A DNA stretch of 64,000 bases, taken from TMED27 sp041397865. GTDB lineage: Bacteria; Pseudomonadota; Alphaproteobacteria; Micavibrionales; Micavibrionaceae. Shown here one piece after another: positions 35,851 through 45,197 of this stretch. The stretch lies in the NCBI GenBank assembly GCA_041397865.1, contig JAWKVT010000001.1:1-64000 (forward strand). Direction: 5' to 3'. The notes under the pieces are model-generated. The model made no database searches, was not told the DNA's origin, and saw only the letters and a program-made list of their open reading frames with translations. The translations under genes were made by a program, and so were the position numbers. The stretch's first letter is position 1. Every line of letters begins with the position of its first letter.

Positions 35851-36489
35851 TTAAATATCTCTGAACAAAAGCCGATACAGCCAGTCTGGAATATAATTCT
35901 TTTTATTGTTGAGTATTATACCAAGAATTTGTGCTCCTGAATATTTAAAATGCTCCATTGCGTGATGCGCACTCTGCCATCTGGTTTTTCCAGCTTCAAC
36001 AACCAATACAACGCCTTGGGTGAATTGCGCAACCATTCTGGACTGCACCGCTTTATCGGTTGGGGGCAGGTCCCAGACAATGACGTCATACACATCTTCA
36101 AGAGCTTTCATAATGTTTTGCAGTCTGGCTTCTTGCGGCGAAGCGGGATGCGGCAACTCCTGAGTATATATCTCGGTTGTTATAATGCCGCCCTCTTTGT
36201 GGTCCTGAGCGCTCTTTATAACCTGTTCAAAGCGCTTATCCATACCCGGCAAAGAAGAAAGCGCGGTTTTTCCGTCATTCTCAACGGTGACCAAAAGAAC
36301 TCGACTATGGGAAAGCGCCAGCGTTTTCACAAGAGAGGCGCAAATATCATGCGTGCCGGAACGCGAGTCAACGCCCGCTAAAGCGACATGGTGGACGTGC
36401 TTGCTATCAATGGTATTTGTAAGCGTTTCAACGATTTGCTCAAAGGTCAGCAAATTTTGAAAAGCGTCTGGTTTGTTCTGTGTATTCAC
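35851..36489 (-). CDS. CpsD/BY-kinase-like ATPase with degenerate P-loop
   Basis: This 212-residue protein has the ParA/MinD-like fold of the cytoplasmic domain of bacterial tyrosine kinases (CpsD/Wzc/ExoP). The strand order is visible: HHVALAGVDSRSG, then RVLLVTVENDG in the Walker A' position, then YDVIVWDLPPTD in the Walker B position. The P-loop lacks the GK(S/T): residues 44-48 read SGTHD. There is no C-terminal tyrosine cluster. It is probably a pseudo-kinase partner of the separate Wzz-like protein encoded divergently at 36660. Loss of ATP binding is inferred from the motif only. Confidence 0.75.
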   Translation of the reverse strand: MNTQNKPDAFQNLLTFEQIVETLTNTIDSKHVHHVALAGVDSRSGTHDICASLVKTLALSHSRVLLVTVENDGKTALSSLPGMDKRFEQVIKSAQDHKEGGIITTEIYTQELPHPASPQEARLQNIMKALEDVYDVIVWDLPPTDKAVQSRMVAQFTQGVVLVVEAGKTRWQSAHHAMEHFKYSGAQILGIILNNKKNYIPDWLYRLLFRDI

Positions 36490-36659
36490 GTTAAAATGCT
36501 CTCCAATTATTTCCGAGCCTACGCTCAGAAAAAACCCGAAACTATGCTATATAGAAAACTTTCTGTGCTGAAAAGCCTTGATTTATTTAAACCCGGCTTT
36601 ATGTTCAAAGCCTTAATTTTAAGTTTAACGAGATAATCTGCTTAAAAGAGCATAAACCC

Positions 36660-37850
36660 ATGTGGAATTTCAGAGATATTTTATCCATTCTCTTTAAACG
36701 AAGAACGATCGTTATCGTCTTTTTCGCCACAGTTTGTATTGGTGCATTGGTTGCATTGAAGCTGTCCCCACCGAATTACGCTGCGGTGGCCAAGGTGCTT
36801 GTAAAGGTCGGGCGCGAGGATATCTACGTCCCCGCCCTTCCGTCTGAAACCTTAACCCGTCCGATGATGTCGCTCATCAGAGAAGAACAGCTGAATTCCG
36901 AAGTCGAAATTATCGGTAGTGAGTATTTGGCAGATCTTTTAGTCGATAAACTGACGCCTGAAGGCATATATCCTTCCATGTTTGTAAAGCACCCCTGGTA
37001 TACACCAAAAGGCGTTATGCAAGGATTGATCGGTATATATCACTGGCTTGACGGCTATTTCGCGCCTTTCTCCGCAAATCTGAACCCCAAACAACGCGTT
37101 ATGAAACGCCTTCTTAACAAGGACATGGTTATTCAAGGTACCGGCGATTCAAACGTGATTGATATCATTATTTACAACAAAGTGCCTCAATACGCCTCAC
37201 AGACGGCCAATGCCTTGCTGGATCTTTATTTGCAAGAGCGCGGGCGCATTCATTCCGATACCGGAGAAACCACTGTGTTCCGGCATCAAATGGATGAAAA
37301 CGAACAGCGTCTTGAAGAGGCGCAAGATGCCCTGCAGGAATTTCGCCGTGACAACGATTTGCTTGATGTGGCGCAAGAGCGCGAGGCTCTTTTGCAACGG
37401 ATGCAGGAAATTCGTACCATTATTATTGACTTGAAGGGGCAAGCATCCGCTGCAAAACGCGTCAAGAAATGGCAAGCCGAAGCAAATAGCCTAAACGAGC
37501 AGCTTGAGACATTGAGCGATATGGAACTGGAATATGCGCGTCTTGTGCAGAATGTCGATGTCTTAAAACGCAATCGCAAGATTTTCCTTGAAAAGCTTGA
37601 GGAACAACGCATTAACAAGGCTCTGGATAGCGCACAAGTCGGCAACGTATCGGTTGTAAGCCGCGCCGTGCCGCCGACAACGCCGTCAAGCCCCAAGCTC
37701 TGGATGATTCTGGCTGCCATGCTCGCCGTTGGTCTTTTCGGTGGCCTTGGGCTGGCCTTCGTCATTGAGTTTCTGGATGATACGCTTGAAACAGACCGAG
37801 ATGTTGAAAAATATCTGGGTGTGCCGATTATCGGCAAAGTCCAAGCCTAG
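36660..37850 (+). CDS. Wzz/ExoP-type polysaccharide co-polymerase (chain-length determinant)
   Basis: This 396-residue protein has an N-terminal membrane helix (about 18-36), a Wzz domain, a long coiled-coil region (about 215-325, heptad-rich EQRLEEAQDALQEF) and a second membrane helix (about 342-366) preceded by the Pro-rich PPTTPSSPKLW motif. The short cytoplasmic tail ends LGVPIIGKVQA. In BY-kinases of the Wzc type the kinase domain follows that tail; here it is absent, so the split CpsC/CpsD-like arrangement applies. It probably controls polymer length together with the Wza-like protein. Confidence 0.9.
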   Translation: MWNFRDILSILFKRRTIVIVFFATVCIGALVALKLSPPNYAAVAKVLVKVGREDIYVPALPSETLTRPMMSLIREEQLNSEVEIIGSEYLADLLVDKLTPEGIYPSMFVKHPWYTPKGVMQGLIGIYHWLDGYFAPFSANLNPKQRVMKRLLNKDMVIQGTGDSNVIDIIIYNKVPQYASQTANALLDLYLQERGRIHSDTGETTVFRHQMDENEQRLEEAQDALQEFRRDNDLLDVAQEREALLQRMQEIRTIIIDLKGQASAAKRVKKWQAEANSLNEQLETLSDMELEYARLVQNVDVLKRNRKIFLEKLEEQRINKALDSAQVGNVSVVSRAVPPTTPSSPKLWMILAAMLAVGLFGGLGLAFVIEFLDDTLETDRDVEKYLGVPIIGKVQA

Positions 37851-37973
37851 GGTCAAAGCTTGTAGCTTTTTCTGTTGTTTTTGAACAGAAACCGGCGCAG
37901 TTAACTTTCGCATCCAGACTTTCAAACCCGTCAAGGCCGCCACCGTCCCCCCCTTGCACCGGTCGCTGTTATC

Positions 37974-38591
37974 TTACGCCGCCAGACGTTTGCGCAGTAC
38001 ACGGGTGGTCAGTTTTCCAGCCAGCGCACCCAGACGTTTGTCATCAATAATATTATGTCCGGCCTTGGCGCGGTTATCCAGAAGGATCAGCGGCTCGCGC
38101 CCCATCCCGCGGATAACGATCGGCGGCTTCGACATCGCGCAGATCTGACCGTCCGGATTAATAAAAATACATCCGCTCATCTGCCGCACATGGGCAAAGT
38201 TGAGGCTGAAACACGAAAGCGTAGAGAATTGCGAATAGCTGATGATAGAGCCGTGAATATCTGTCGCGCCGAATGAGGCATCTGTAAAATTACAGGCACT
38301 TAGGTTTGAATCGTTAAAGCAGGTATTGTAAAGCGCCGCCCCGTCGAAAACTGAACCTTTCAGATAAGCTTCGGACATGTTGGCGCCGCTCAGGTTGCTC
38401 CCGGTAAAATCCGCATGAGACATGAGCGCGTCATCAAGATTGACGTTTATCAGGTTTTTGTTACGCAGATTCACACAGTTCAGCGCAACCCGATCCGCAA
38501 CCGCGCGTTCCAGACAATCTTTAAAACTTTTAAAGCGCCCTTCAAACAAAACGGCTTCAGAATTTATAGACCGGAGTTGGTAGAGTTTCAT
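37974..38591 (-). CDS. Pentapeptide-repeat protein
   Basis: This is a 205-residue protein. An N-terminal segment of about 45 residues precedes about 20 pentapeptide repeats of the A(D/N)LxG type (ADFTGSNLSGANMSEAYLKG). The C-terminal 60 residues are non-repeat and basic. It is unlike the shorter pentapeptide protein at 3460 apart from the repeat. The function is not known; the Qnr/MfpA DNA-mimic role cannot be assumed. It is convergent with wzz and divergent from uvrC. Confidence 0.85.
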   Translation of the reverse strand: MKLYQLRSINSEAVLFEGRFKSFKDCLERAVADRVALNCVNLRNKNLINVNLDDALMSHADFTGSNLSGANMSEAYLKGSVFDGAALYNTCFNDSNLSACNFTDASFGATDIHGSIISYSQFSTLSCFSLNFAHVRQMSGCIFINPDGQICAMSKPPIVIRGMGREPLILLDNRAKAGHNIIDDKRLGALAGKLTTRVLRKRLAA

Positions 38592-38841
38592 TAAATCCTC
38601 CCTTTTTCATACATAAAATGGATATTCACACGCACGCACCTTCACATTTTCACCCGTTGTTCTCGGGCCCCGTTTTCTTTCACATCGCAAAAGCAGTGTG
38701 GGTAAGTCAGGTACACGCAACCAATAGTTGTTATTTTTTCAGTCTTGTCAAGAAAAAATTCCTATCTATCCTTTGGGATAGGGGTGTGGCGCAAATGCGC
38801 AAGCGTTGCATCAAAGTTATGAACGCCCTAGATTATTGCCC

Positions 38842-40716
38842 ATGAGCGATAAAACGAACGATAAAGCCGCCGCGCCGTCCTCCATCGAAAACGGCGTTGA
38901 GGTTATAAAGGGGTACGTAAAAAAACTGCCCGACACGCCCGGCGTGTACCGCATGCTCTCCGAAAACGCCGAAGTGCTTTATGTCGGAAAAGCCAAATCG
39001 CTGAAAAAACGGGTGGTGTCTTATACCCGCCCGGACAACCTTCCCGTGCGCTTGCAGCGTATGATCGCTGCAACCCGCAATATGGAGTTTGTCGATACCC
39101 ATACCGAGGCCGAGGCCCTGCTGCTGGAATCCAACCTGATAAAGAAATTCATGCCGCGCTATAATGTGTTGCTGCGCGATGACAAATCCTTCCCTTATAT
39201 ATTGATGACCGGCGACCATCCGTTCCCGCAGGTGCTTAAACATCGCGGGGCAAAAAAACGCAAAGGGCGGTATTACGGGCCGTTCGCCGGGGCAGGGGAC
39301 GTCAATCGCACCATTGCGGTTTTGCAGCGCGCTTTTATGCTGCGCAATTGCAGCGACAGCTACTTCGCCGCGCGTACGCGCCCCTGCCTGCAATATCATA
39401 TCAAGCGCTGTACCGCGCCGTGTATGGGCCGGGTGAGTGAGGAGGAATACGCACGGCAGGTCGCCGAGGCGCAGGATTTCCTCGAAGGCAAAAGCCATGC
39501 GGTTCAGCAGCGTATGGCTGCGGCAATGCAAGAGGCCAGCGCCCGTCAGGACTACGAAACCGCCGCCGCTTGCCGTGACAGGTTACAGGCGCTTTCTTCT
39601 ATTCAGGCGCGCCAGAGTATAAATCTGGAAGGTCTCGCCGATATGGATGTCATCGCGCTGGTGCGCGCCGGGGGCCGAAGCTGCGTTCAGGTGTTTTTCT
39701 TCCGCGCCGGGCGCAATTACGGCAATCGCTCATATTTCCCCCGCCATGATAAGGACGAAACACCCGAAGCGGTGTTGAGCGCCTTCATCGCGCAGTTCTA
39801 CGAAAACAAACCTGTTCTTAAAAACATCATGGTCAATATAATGCCCGAGGATAAAACCCTGCTCGAAGAGGCGCTGGCTTCCAAAGCCGAAGGCCGTGTG
39901 CGCATTTTTATCCCCCGGCGCGGTAATCGCAGACGCGTAATCGAATTTGCCGAAAGCAATGCCCGCACTGCGCTGGAGCGGCATATGGCCGAAAAAGCCG
40001 GAGAGGCAAAGCTGCTTGGCGGCGTGGCGGAGTTGTTCGGTATGGAGGAGCCGCCTTCGCGGATCGAAGTGTATGATAACTCCCACATTTCCGGGAGTAA
40101 TATGGTCGGCGCAATGATCGTCGCCGGGCCGGATGGTCTGAACAAAAACGCCTACCGAAAGTTTAATATCAAGACAGCCCCCCAGGCCGACGATTACGCT
40201 ATGATGCGCGAGGTTATGACTCGCCGTTTCAAGCGTGCGCTTAAGGAAACCCCGGATATGGAGGGACCGGACTGGCCCGGCCTGCTGCTGGTTGATGGCG
40301 GGGAAGGGCAGCTTGGCGCCTGCGCTGAGGTGTTGGAAGAATGCGGCGTGCTGGGTGCCCTGACGCTCGTCGCCGTTTCAAAAGGACCGGACAGAAACGC
40401 CGGACGCGAGCGCTTCCACATGCTCGGCAAACCGTCTTTCCAGCTTCCCGTAAACGACCCGCTACTACATTACCTGCAACGCCTGCGCGATGAAGCCCAT
40501 AGATTTGCAATCGGCACGCACCGGGCGAAACGGCAAAAACAAATGGTTGTATCATCCCTTGATACAGTGCCCGGAATAGGGGCGAAACGAAAAAGGGCGC
40601 TGCTGCATTATTTCGGCTCCGCCAAAAAGGTGGCCGAGGCCGGAGTCGAAGACCTGCAAAAAGTCGAGGGCATTTCGCGTTCCATCGCACGAAGCATCTA
40701 CGATCATTTTCACTAG
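38842..40716 (+). CDS. uvrC: Excinuclease ABC subunit C
   Basis: This 624-residue UvrC has all its parts. The GIY-YIG nuclease domain has TPGVYRMLSENAEVLYVGKAKSLKKRV near residues 32-58. The UVR motif for UvrB contact lies around residues 190-225, the RNase H-like second nuclease domain has EVYDNSHISG and LLVDGGEGQL, and a C-terminal helix-hairpin-helix pair includes TVPGIGAKRKRALLHYFG. It makes both incisions in nucleotide excision repair. The ATG at 38842 is chosen over an upstream in-frame start at 38806 because the family begins near here. No strong Shine-Dalgarno sequence is visible. Confidence 0.96.
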   Translation: MSDKTNDKAAAPSSIENGVEVIKGYVKKLPDTPGVYRMLSENAEVLYVGKAKSLKKRVVSYTRPDNLPVRLQRMIAATRNMEFVDTHTEAEALLLESNLIKKFMPRYNVLLRDDKSFPYILMTGDHPFPQVLKHRGAKKRKGRYYGPFAGAGDVNRTIAVLQRAFMLRNCSDSYFAARTRPCLQYHIKRCTAPCMGRVSEEEYARQVAEAQDFLEGKSHAVQQRMAAAMQEASARQDYETAAACRDRLQALSSIQARQSINLEGLADMDVIALVRAGGRSCVQVFFFRAGRNYGNRSYFPRHDKDETPEAVLSAFIAQFYENKPVLKNIMVNIMPEDKTLLEEALASKAEGRVRIFIPRRGNRRRVIEFAESNARTALERHMAEKAGEAKLLGGVAELFGMEEPPSRIEVYDNSHISGSNMVGAMIVAGPDGLNKNAYRKFNIKTAPQADDYAMMREVMTRRFKRALKETPDMEGPDWPGLLLVDGGEGQLGACAEVLEECGVLGALTLVAVSKGPDRNAGRERFHMLGKPSFQLPVNDPLLHYLQRLRDEAHRFAIGTHRAKRQKQMVVSSLDTVPGIGAKRKRALLHYFGSAKKVAEAGVEDLQKVEGISRSIARSIYDHFH

Positions 40717-40932
40717 CCCGGCCTGTCGCCTGCGAAACTTTCTAAGAGATCACTTTAACGCATATTTTTTTATGCATTAAATCCAAATGCTTAAAAGAAA
40801 AACCTCAAAACGGGTATTGCAGGATTTTAGATGTCATGCTACCGTCCGCCTCATACTCAGTAATCGTTAACTTACTGCTTCTAAGCCTTTCACGGCACAG
40901 AGGCGCTATAGCAATTGAGAGGTCCGTGGAAT

Positions 40933-41769
40933 ATGTTTCACCGAGTAAAATCAGAAGACCAGGGCGCTGAAAAATTTTCATCGCCGCAGGGAAATGAGCA
41001 GGATGTTCAAAAAGAAACCGGGGCGACGGCACGCGATGCCGCCGACACGGACTCCGGAACCGGCGCGCCGGCCTCAAAAGCGCCGGCCCCCAAAGCAACG
41101 CAGGAACCCACACTTTACAATTCTCAGGAAAAGGATACGCAAATTATGAACGATCAGGCTAAAACAACATCAGAACAGGAAGAAACAGCACCCGCCGGTT
41201 TGGGTTCGTACCAGCGTCCCGGCCAAGCTTCTGTAAGAACGCCCGGCTATCCCGGCGCTTACCCCGGCTTCGGCTCAAACGCAAGTGAAGCAAACGCCGA
41301 TTCAGACCGTCGTTTGACAATCGGCCGTGGCATTACAATGTCCGGGGAGATTGAGGCTTGTGACTACCTGCTCGTCGAAGGAACTGTTGAGGCCGCCCTG
41401 AAAGGCGCCAACATTCTGGAAGTCGCCGAAAGCGGCGTGTTCTACGGCACCGTTGAAATCAACGAAGCCAATATCGCAGGCCGTTTTGAAGGCGATATCA
41501 CCGTAAATGGCCGCCTGACCATCACCGCGACCGGCGTTGTGACCGGCTCAATTTCCTATAAGGAAATTGAGATTGAAGCCGGAGCCGTCCTTGATGGTAA
41601 GCTGACCCCTTTAGCGGCAGCGCCGGAGGCTCAGGCAAAAAAGCCGCCGGCGCCAAAAGTGGCAACAAAGCCGGCAGGCAATAACAGCCCGAAAGCCGCA
41701 GAAAAGCAGCCTGAGCCTGCGAACTCTGACGAAGGGTTGTTCAGTAAGGCTGCTGCGGCTGCTGAATAG
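40933..41769 (+). CDS. Bactofilin family cytoskeletal protein
   Basis: This protein of about 278 residues has a disordered N-terminal half rich in Ala, Glu, Thr and Pro. A bactofilin (DUF583) beta-helix core follows, from about residue 123 (RLTIGRGITMSGEIEACDYLLVEGTVEA) to about 222, and then a Lys/Pro/Ala-rich tail. Bactofilins polymerise without nucleotide and localise envelope enzymes such as PbpC, or shape stalks, in alphaproteobacteria. The ATG at 40933 gives a typical MFHRVKSE start. An in-frame TTG at 40915 is less likely. The neighbourhood (uvrC, a small membrane protein) gives no partner. Confidence 0.9.
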   Translation: MFHRVKSEDQGAEKFSSPQGNEQDVQKETGATARDAADTDSGTGAPASKAPAPKATQEPTLYNSQEKDTQIMNDQAKTTSEQEETAPAGLGSYQRPGQASVRTPGYPGAYPGFGSNASEANADSDRRLTIGRGITMSGEIEACDYLLVEGTVEAALKGANILEVAESGVFYGTVEINEANIAGRFEGDITVNGRLTITATGVVTGSISYKEIEIEAGAVLDGKLTPLAAAPEAQAKKPPAPKVATKPAGNNSPKAAEKQPEPANSDEGLFSKAAAAAE

Positions 41770-41805
41770 TTTTGCTCCGGCAATGTTAAAAATTTGTTGA
41801 ATATT

Positions 41806-41836
41806 TAAGAGCCGGGCTGTATAAGCTTGGCTCTTA
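41806..41836 (+). terminator. Hairpin after the bactofilin gene (weak terminator candidate)
   Basis: TAAGAGCC and GGCTCTTA form an 8-bp perfect stem with a 15-nt loop, 37 bp past the bactofilin stop. No T-run follows, so it may be a processing or Rho-linked element rather than an intrinsic terminator. Confidence 0.35.
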
Positions 41837-41903
41837 TGAAAATTGCAAACTTTTAAGAACCCCCTTATAATGAGGGTAACAGGGCAAAAGCGTTTAAAAA
41901 CGC

Positions 41904-42422
41904 ATGAGTAAGAGCTTACCAATGAAGCGTAAAATACTGAGTTTTATACTGTTTAGCACCGCGATGCTGGGATTGTTTATCCTCATACACGCGCTGCGGC
42001 AGGGTGAAGGAGAGGCATTGGCGTCTTCCGCATCCGTAGCTGGTAAAACCATAGAAGACGGCGCGCAATATTCGGCCATGCGCAAGCGCTCCATCCGCCG
42101 GGCTATGATCTCCGATGTCAATGAACTGATGAATTTAACCGGCGGCGAGGTTCGCGCCGTGTTGAATCAACCTGAACTTATTCGCCGCGACCTGCCCACT
42201 GTGATCTGGCAGTATAGGAACAAATCCTGCGTTCTGGATGTGTATTACACCACCGCGGGCGCAAAAAAGGTAAACAAAACGCCCGTCGCCCATTACGAAA
42301 TCCGTGCGCGGCAGAAAGGCGTTGCCGATGAAGATGTGCGTGAAAGCTGCCTGCCGAGCCTGATCCGCGCCCGCGCCGGTAACAATTTCGTCAATCTTGA
42401 TGGTTTTTATAAAGCGCATTAA
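41904..42422 (+). CDS. Membrane-anchored protein with SmpA/BamE-like fold
   Basis: This is a 172-residue protein with a positively charged start and one hydrophobic segment (about 10-30), then a periplasmic domain. DVNELMNLTGGEVRAVLNQPELIRRDLPTVIWQY followed by CVLDVYYTT resembles the SmpA/OmlA (BamE) pattern, where a helix and a three-stranded sheet sense peptidoglycan or outer-membrane partners. No lipobox Cys is present, so it is probably anchored by the helix. The resemblance is pattern-based and tentative. Confidence 0.65.
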   Translation: MSKSLPMKRKILSFILFSTAMLGLFILIHALRQGEGEALASSASVAGKTIEDGAQYSAMRKRSIRRAMISDVNELMNLTGGEVRAVLNQPELIRRDLPTVIWQYRNKSCVLDVYYTTAGAKKVNKTPVAHYEIRARQKGVADEDVRESCLPSLIRARAGNNFVNLDGFYKAH

Positions 42423-42452
42423 GGCCCGTCCAACCGCGTTCCGTCCTCTCTG

Positions 42453-43085
42453 CTACGCTGTTTTGTCCTCAAAACCACATAAATCATAAACCGCGCAGGA
42501 CCCGCAATCGGGTTTGCGGGCTTTACAGGTATAACGTCCATGCAGGATAAGCCAGTGATGCGCATGCAGGGCGAATTCATCGGGGACAACCTTCAGCAAA
42601 GCCTGCTCAACCTGATCCGGATTTTTCCCCGGTGCCAGGCCTGTGCGGTTGGAAACCCGGAAAATATGAGTATCCACCGCCATGGTCGGCTGCTGGAAAA
42701 CAATGTTAAGCACGACATTGGCCGTTTTACGCCCCACACCGGGAAGCTTCATAAGGTCTTCGCGGGTTTGCGGAACCTCGCCGCCAAAATCATGAATAAG
42801 GATATCGGCCATGGCTATGATGTTTTTGGCCTTGTTATTATATAGCCCGATGGTCTTGATATGGCTTTTCAACCCCTCAAGGCCCAGCGCCTGCATTTTG
42901 TGCGGACTGTCGGCGATTTTGAAAAGCTCTTTTGTAGCCTTGTTCACTCCCGCATCAGTGGCCTGCGCCGAAAGCGTCACCGCAACGAGCAGCGTATAGG
43001 CGTTCGTCCACTCCAGATCGCTTTTCGGCTCCGGGTTCGCTTCGCGCAGACGGCGGAAAAATTCGTATATATCGGCTTTTTTCAT
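42453..43085 (-). CDS. nth: Endonuclease III
   Basis: This 210-residue DNA glycosylase/AP lyase has the helix-hairpin-helix LPGVGRKTANVVL with the catalytic Lys, the Asp in AVDTHIFRV, and the C-terminal 4Fe-4S cluster Cys-x6-Cys-x2-Cys-x5-Cys (CKARKPDCGSCAVYDLC). It removes oxidised pyrimidines. The start at ATG 43085 has GGGAG 4 nt upstream; an in-frame extension to 43142 overlaps the divergent repair gene and is unlikely. It is divergent from the Ada-like gene with a 55-bp gap. Confidence 0.96.
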   Translation of the reverse strand: MKKADIYEFFRRLREANPEPKSDLEWTNAYTLLVAVTLSAQATDAGVNKATKELFKIADSPHKMQALGLEGLKSHIKTIGLYNNKAKNIIAMADILIHDFGGEVPQTREDLMKLPGVGRKTANVVLNIVFQQPTMAVDTHIFRVSNRTGLAPGKNPDQVEQALLKVVPDEFALHAHHWLILHGRYTCKARKPDCGSCAVYDLCGFEDKTA

Positions 43086-43140
43086 GAAACTCCCAAAAAT
43101 CGGATTGGCGTAAAGGCATAGAGTAGGGTATCCAGAGGAC

Positions 43141-43986
43141 ATGATTCAAGAGCAAGTCATTGCCGAAAGTATAGATTACCTTGTCGGTCATTATCAGGAA
43201 GGGCCGGGTCTGGAGTTCCTCGCCCGCCGCGCAGGTTACGAAACTACGCATTTTCAAAAGCTTTTTAAAGATCATGTCGGGATCAGCCCCAAACGCCTGT
43301 GCCAGTATATGCACATGCGCAAGGCCCGCGATTTGCTTGAATCCGGGCATTCGACACTGGCCGCCGCGCATGAAAGCGGGCTTTCGGGTACGGGGCGCTT
43401 GCACGACCTGTTCGTGTCCTGTGAAGGCGTAACACCCGGCAGCATCCAAAACCGTGGGCACGGCATACGAATTGTTTACGGTTTCTACCCCTCAGTGCTG
43501 GGCAATATCATGATTGGTAAAACGGATAAAGGCGTTTGCTGGCTGGCCTTTGTGATGGAGGGGGAGCAGCACGATTTACCGTTTAAGGAACTGCGCCGCC
43601 GCTGGCCGCTGGCCGATATCCTCCGCGACGATGAAGGCGTGTGCGACGAAGGTGCGCAGATCATGCGCATCTGGCGTACAGGAAAAGGGCAGGGGGGTGA
43701 AAAAGGGGCGCGGCTGAAACTGGATTTATATGGAACGAATTTTCAGCTTCAGGTCTGGCAGGCACTGCTCAAAATTCCCGCGGGGCAAACCCGCACCTAT
43801 CAGGATATCGGCGTAGCGCTGGGGCGGCCCACGGCCTCGCGTGCGGTCGGAAACGCGGTGGGAGCCAATCCTGTTTCTCTTCTTATCCCGTGTCACCGGG
43901 TTATCCGGGCCAGCGGCATTATCGATAACTATATGTGGGGCAGCCCGCGCAAAAAACTTCTGCTGGCTATGGAGGCCAAGGGATAA
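43141..43986 (+). CDS. Ada-like AraC/O6-methylguanine-DNA methyltransferase fusion lacking the N-terminal zinc domain
   Basis: This 281-residue protein has an AraC-type helix-turn-helix region (about 10-100). A methyltransferase domain follows, whose C-terminal part has the acceptor motif IPCHRV with Cys251 and the GxNPxS-type lead GANPVSLLIP. The E. coli Ada N-terminal domain with its four zinc-ligand Cys is absent, so it should repair O6-methylguanine but cannot sense methylphosphotriesters that way. It may still bind DNA as a regulator. It is divergent from nth, making a small base-damage repair neighbourhood. Confidence 0.9.
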   Translation: MIQEQVIAESIDYLVGHYQEGPGLEFLARRAGYETTHFQKLFKDHVGISPKRLCQYMHMRKARDLLESGHSTLAAAHESGLSGTGRLHDLFVSCEGVTPGSIQNRGHGIRIVYGFYPSVLGNIMIGKTDKGVCWLAFVMEGEQHDLPFKELRRRWPLADILRDDEGVCDEGAQIMRIWRTGKGQGGEKGARLKLDLYGTNFQLQVWQALLKIPAGQTRTYQDIGVALGRPTASRAVGNAVGANPVSLLIPCHRVIRASGIIDNYMWGSPRKKLLLAMEAKG

Positions 43987-43992
43987 GCGGCG

Positions 43993-44760
43993 TTAAAGAC
44001 CCAGAACGTCGCGCATTGAATACAGCCCCGGCGGCTGGTCCTTAACCCAGAGCGCCGCGCGCAATGCGCCTTTAGCATAAAGGGCGCGGTTAGTAGCTTG
44101 CTGTTTTAATTCAAGACGCTCGCCTTCACCGATGAAATAAACCGTATGCTCCCCGACAATGTCTCCGCCGCGTATGGTTGAAAAACCGATTTCACCGTCT
44201 TTGCGCGCGCCCGTATGCCCTTCGCGGGAAAGCACCGCCGCATTTTCAAAATTCTGGCCTCTCGCCTTGGCCGCACGTTTCCCCAGCATAAGCGCAGTAC
44301 CGGAAGGGGCGTCGACTTTGTGTTTATGATGGGCTTCGACGATTTCGATATCAAATTCCGGGCCGAGCGCGCGGGCCGCGTACTCAACAAGAGCATCAAG
44401 CATGGTGACCGCAATGCTGGTATTGGCGGCATAAACAATCGGAACCTTTTGCGCCGCAGTTTTTATATTTTGCTCATCTTGTGCGCTAAAACCTGTTGTT
44501 GCAAGGACAAGCGGCTTACCCTGCGCTTCGGCCAGCTCTATATGCGCCCGCCCGGCTTCAGGCGTTGTGAAATCAATAATAACGTCGCTGCGGGCAAAAA
44601 GCTCTTCCGCCTGCGCCGTCACGAAATAATCCGCCTGAAGGTCGTCAGGCCTGCGGGTTGTTCCGCCTGCAAGCTCCAGCCCGTCCCAGCGCCCCGAAAG
44701 CAATTCTTCAACGATAAGGCCACCAACGCGGCCCGTACATCCCGGTACTCCGATTTTCAT
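43993..44760 (-). CDS. dapB: 4-hydroxy-tetrahydrodipicolinate reductase
   Basis: This 255-residue DapB has the N-terminal nucleotide motif GVPGCTGRVGG, the DFTTPE segment, and the family signature EAHHKHKVDAPSGTAL with catalytic His and Lys. It uses NAD(P)H to make tetrahydrodipicolinate for lysine and meso-diaminopimelate synthesis. It directly follows the 136-residue unknown gene (2 bp apart) and, beyond that, dnaJ on the same strand. The dnaJ-dapB proximity is common in alphaproteobacteria. Confidence 0.95.
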   Translation of the reverse strand: MKIGVPGCTGRVGGLIVEELLSGRWDGLELAGGTTRRPDDLQADYFVTAQAEELFARSDVIIDFTTPEAGRAHIELAEAQGKPLVLATTGFSAQDEQNIKTAAQKVPIVYAANTSIAVTMLDALVEYAARALGPEFDIEIVEAHHKHKVDAPSGTALMLGKRAAKARGQNFENAAVLSREGHTGARKDGEIGFSTIRGGDIVGEHTVYFIGEGERLELKQQATNRALYAKGALRAALWVKDQPPGLYSMRDVLGL

Positions 44761-44762
44761 TC

Positions 44763-45173
44763 TTATCTCACATGCCTGTTGAGTATCTGCTGCAATTCAT
44801 CATACATGAAATCACTGAAAGGCAAAGACATTCTGTCCTGACGGGCTGCTTCCAAAAGGGCATCAAGGTCGCCGGCAATATACCAGCGCGAGTCAAAAGG
44901 CAGGTCGCTCTTGGTGATAAGAATGTCAAAATCCTCGCTCAGGCAATCCCCCGCAAGCTTCCCACACGCCATATCAAGTTCCTGCTGCCCCATACCGCGA
45001 TTGATTAGGGCAAGGCATAAATGCCCGTATGTTTCCGCCATAACCGCAAGCCGTGGCGGTAAACCGCTAATATGGCCGGGGATAATATCCAGCCCGGCTT
45101 TTTTGTCGTTCAAAAGTTTGCCGATAAGAGTATCGTTAAAATTCAGCGGGGTTATGAGGGCGGCTTCGGCCAT
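44763..45173 (-). CDS. Conserved-looking hypothetical protein between dnaJ and dapB
   Basis: This 136-residue soluble protein is mostly helical by composition, with no signal and no membrane segment. I recognise no domain. The stop is 2 bp from the dapB start, which suggests translational coupling. The gene is upstream of dapB and downstream of dnaJ, all on the minus strand. Confidence 0.65.
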   Translation of the reverse strand: MAEAALITPLNFNDTLIGKLLNDKKAGLDIIPGHISGLPPRLAVMAETYGHLCLALINRGMGQQELDMACGKLAGDCLSEDFDILITKSDLPFDSRWYIAGDLDALLEAARQDRMSLPFSDFMYDELQQILNRHVR

Positions 45174-45197
45174 ATTCTGCTTACAGTGCGTTTGAAT

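Noticed and set aside
37870..37890. Hairpin TTCTGTT/AACAGAA as a terminator of the wzz gene
   Set aside because: The T-run is in the loop, not after the stem; no intrinsic terminator can be claimed.
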